This document shows, piece by piece, positions 6,019 through 6,586 of a DNA stretch of 6,586 nt. Position numbers and translations under genes: made by a program. The stretch's first letter is position 1, and each line of letters starts with the position of its first letter. The notes below the pieces were generated by a model, which made no database searches, had not been told where the DNA came from, and saw only the letters and a list, made by a program, of their open reading frames with translations. The stretch is from Planctomycetaceae bacterium (lineage in GTDB: Bacteria > Planctomycetota > Planctomycetia > Pirellulales > UBA1268): NCBI GenBank assembly GCA_947453125.1, contig CANGGC010000154.1, positions 1 to 6,586 on the forward strand. Direction: 5' to 3'.

Positions 6019-6586
6019 TCACTTCCACCAGCGGCGCACCTGATCGAGAAAGCCGGTCCGTGTCCGATCGGCCCCGGGCTTGGTGTCGGCGGCAGTCTCG
6101 GCCGAGTTGCGGGCTCCAGCTTCCTCGGCATCGACTCCGGCCCCACGACGGGCGCCGATGCCCGCAGCGAGCGCCGCCCGATCGGCGGCGTCGTCGGTGA
6201 CGAAGGCGTCGAGAAACCGCGGCCAGTGGCTGTCGAGGTCGAGGACGCAGGCGCCGATATCGCCAGACGCAAGGTGGTGATCGGCCAGCGCCAGGACCTT
6301 CGACAACTGGACCCGCTGCGACTCGTCGAAGGCGAGATCGAAGATCCGCACGTCATCGACCTGCACCGTCCCCCCGGCGAGCAGATCGAGCCGGACGCGG
6401 AGCGATTCCATCCCGCGCGTCGGCAGGTCGTCAACCTGGAGAACGAACTGCGACCACTGCGGAGAGAGCGGACGTGACGCGGGGCCGTGGCCGACTGCGG
6501 CAAAGCGATAATACTCCCGGTCGTCCTGCAGCCCCTCCAGCGCGATTCGCAGCACCGGCTGGGGATCACCCGGCTCGATCCGCAGC
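6019..6586 (-). CDS. Protein with carbohydrate-binding-like beta-sandwich signature, C-terminal part
   Basis: The C-terminal 188 codons are visible; the gene runs in from the right edge with no stop or clear start there (a GTG at 6555 is open upstream). The segment QWSQFVLQVDDLP followed by MESLRVRLDLLAGGTVQVDDVRIFDLAF has the pattern of galactose-binding/CBM-type beta-sandwiches, where a G-x-V-x-V-DDV-x-I-x-D strand closes the domain. It is followed by a helical segment (SQRVQLSKVLALADHHL) and an Ala/Gly/Arg-rich, probably disordered stretch ending in a basic aromatic tail (FLDQVRRWWK). The N-terminus is outside, so a signal peptide cannot be judged. It converges on the HIT gene with 24 bases between stops. 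The fold assignment is inference from strand pattern and motif; function is unknown. Confidence 0.72.
   Translation of the reverse strand, partial: LRIEPGDPQPVLRIALEGLQDDREYYRFAAVGHGPASRPLSPQWSQFVLQVDDLPTRGMESLRVRLDLLAGGTVQVDDVRIFDLAFDESQRVQLSKVLALADHHLASGDIGACVLDLDSHWPRFLDAFVTDDAADRAALAAGIGARRGAGVDAEEAGARNSAETAADTKPGADRTRTGFLDQVRRWWK

Noticed and set aside
1..6586. CRISPR array, insertion sequence, tRNA or rRNA
   Set aside because: No spaced direct repeats, transposase-like ORF, terminal repeats, or tRNA/rRNA-like sequence were seen on reading.

Overview
The window is high-GC bacterial DNA with short intergenic gaps, several starts lacking an obvious Shine-Dalgarno sequence, and genes on both strands. 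The family content suggests a planctomycete, probably in or near the Pirellulales: a large secondary-lipid-type ketosynthase gene, a WS/DGAT-like acyltransferase, a thioester-reductase-type SDR, a HINT-type HIT protein ending in WPPG, and a secreted-type beta-sandwich protein. That placement is inferred from gene style. No rRNA or other taxonomic marker is present.

Left half (1-3713). A multidomain type I polyketide/fatty-acid-like synthase is read on the minus strand and runs off the left edge. Its first ketosynthase (KS) domain is complete, with Cys222, His354 and His394 in place. A second KS-like domain begins near residue 496 and is cut by the window edge. The KS-KS (or KS-chain-length-factor) start and the VVDAACASSL active site resemble Pfa (PUFA synthase) and Hgl (heterocyst glycolipid) type secondary lipid synthases. 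A divergent intergenic region of about 456 bp (1821-2276) separates it from a plus-strand acyltransferase-fold gene (2277-3713). This region holds a good minus-strand promoter, a TTGACTGTCAA palindrome over its -35 box, a G/C-rich nested hairpin in the presumed leader of the synthase mRNA, a possible small ORF whose ribosome site lies inside that hairpin, and a -10-like box right in front of the acyltransferase ATG.

Middle (3714-5278). The acyltransferase gene ends in a plausible rho-independent terminator. A perfect hairpin and a promoter-like pair then precede an extended SDR of the NAD_binding_4 (fatty acyl/thioester reductase) type. After it come about 200 bp without a gene, containing one strong hairpin.

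Right end (5279-6586). A small conserved-looking protein of unknown function and a HINT-type HIT protein form a likely two-gene plus-strand unit. A convergent minus-strand gene with a carbohydrate-binding-like beta-sandwich signature enters from the right edge.

Working picture (inference): the synthase builds a long acyl or polyketide chain, the SDR releases or reduces the thioester-bound chain to an aldehyde or alcohol, and the acyltransferase esterifies it. Together they would make an unusual lipid or wax-like product. The HIT gene and its neighbours look like housekeeping or unrelated genes.
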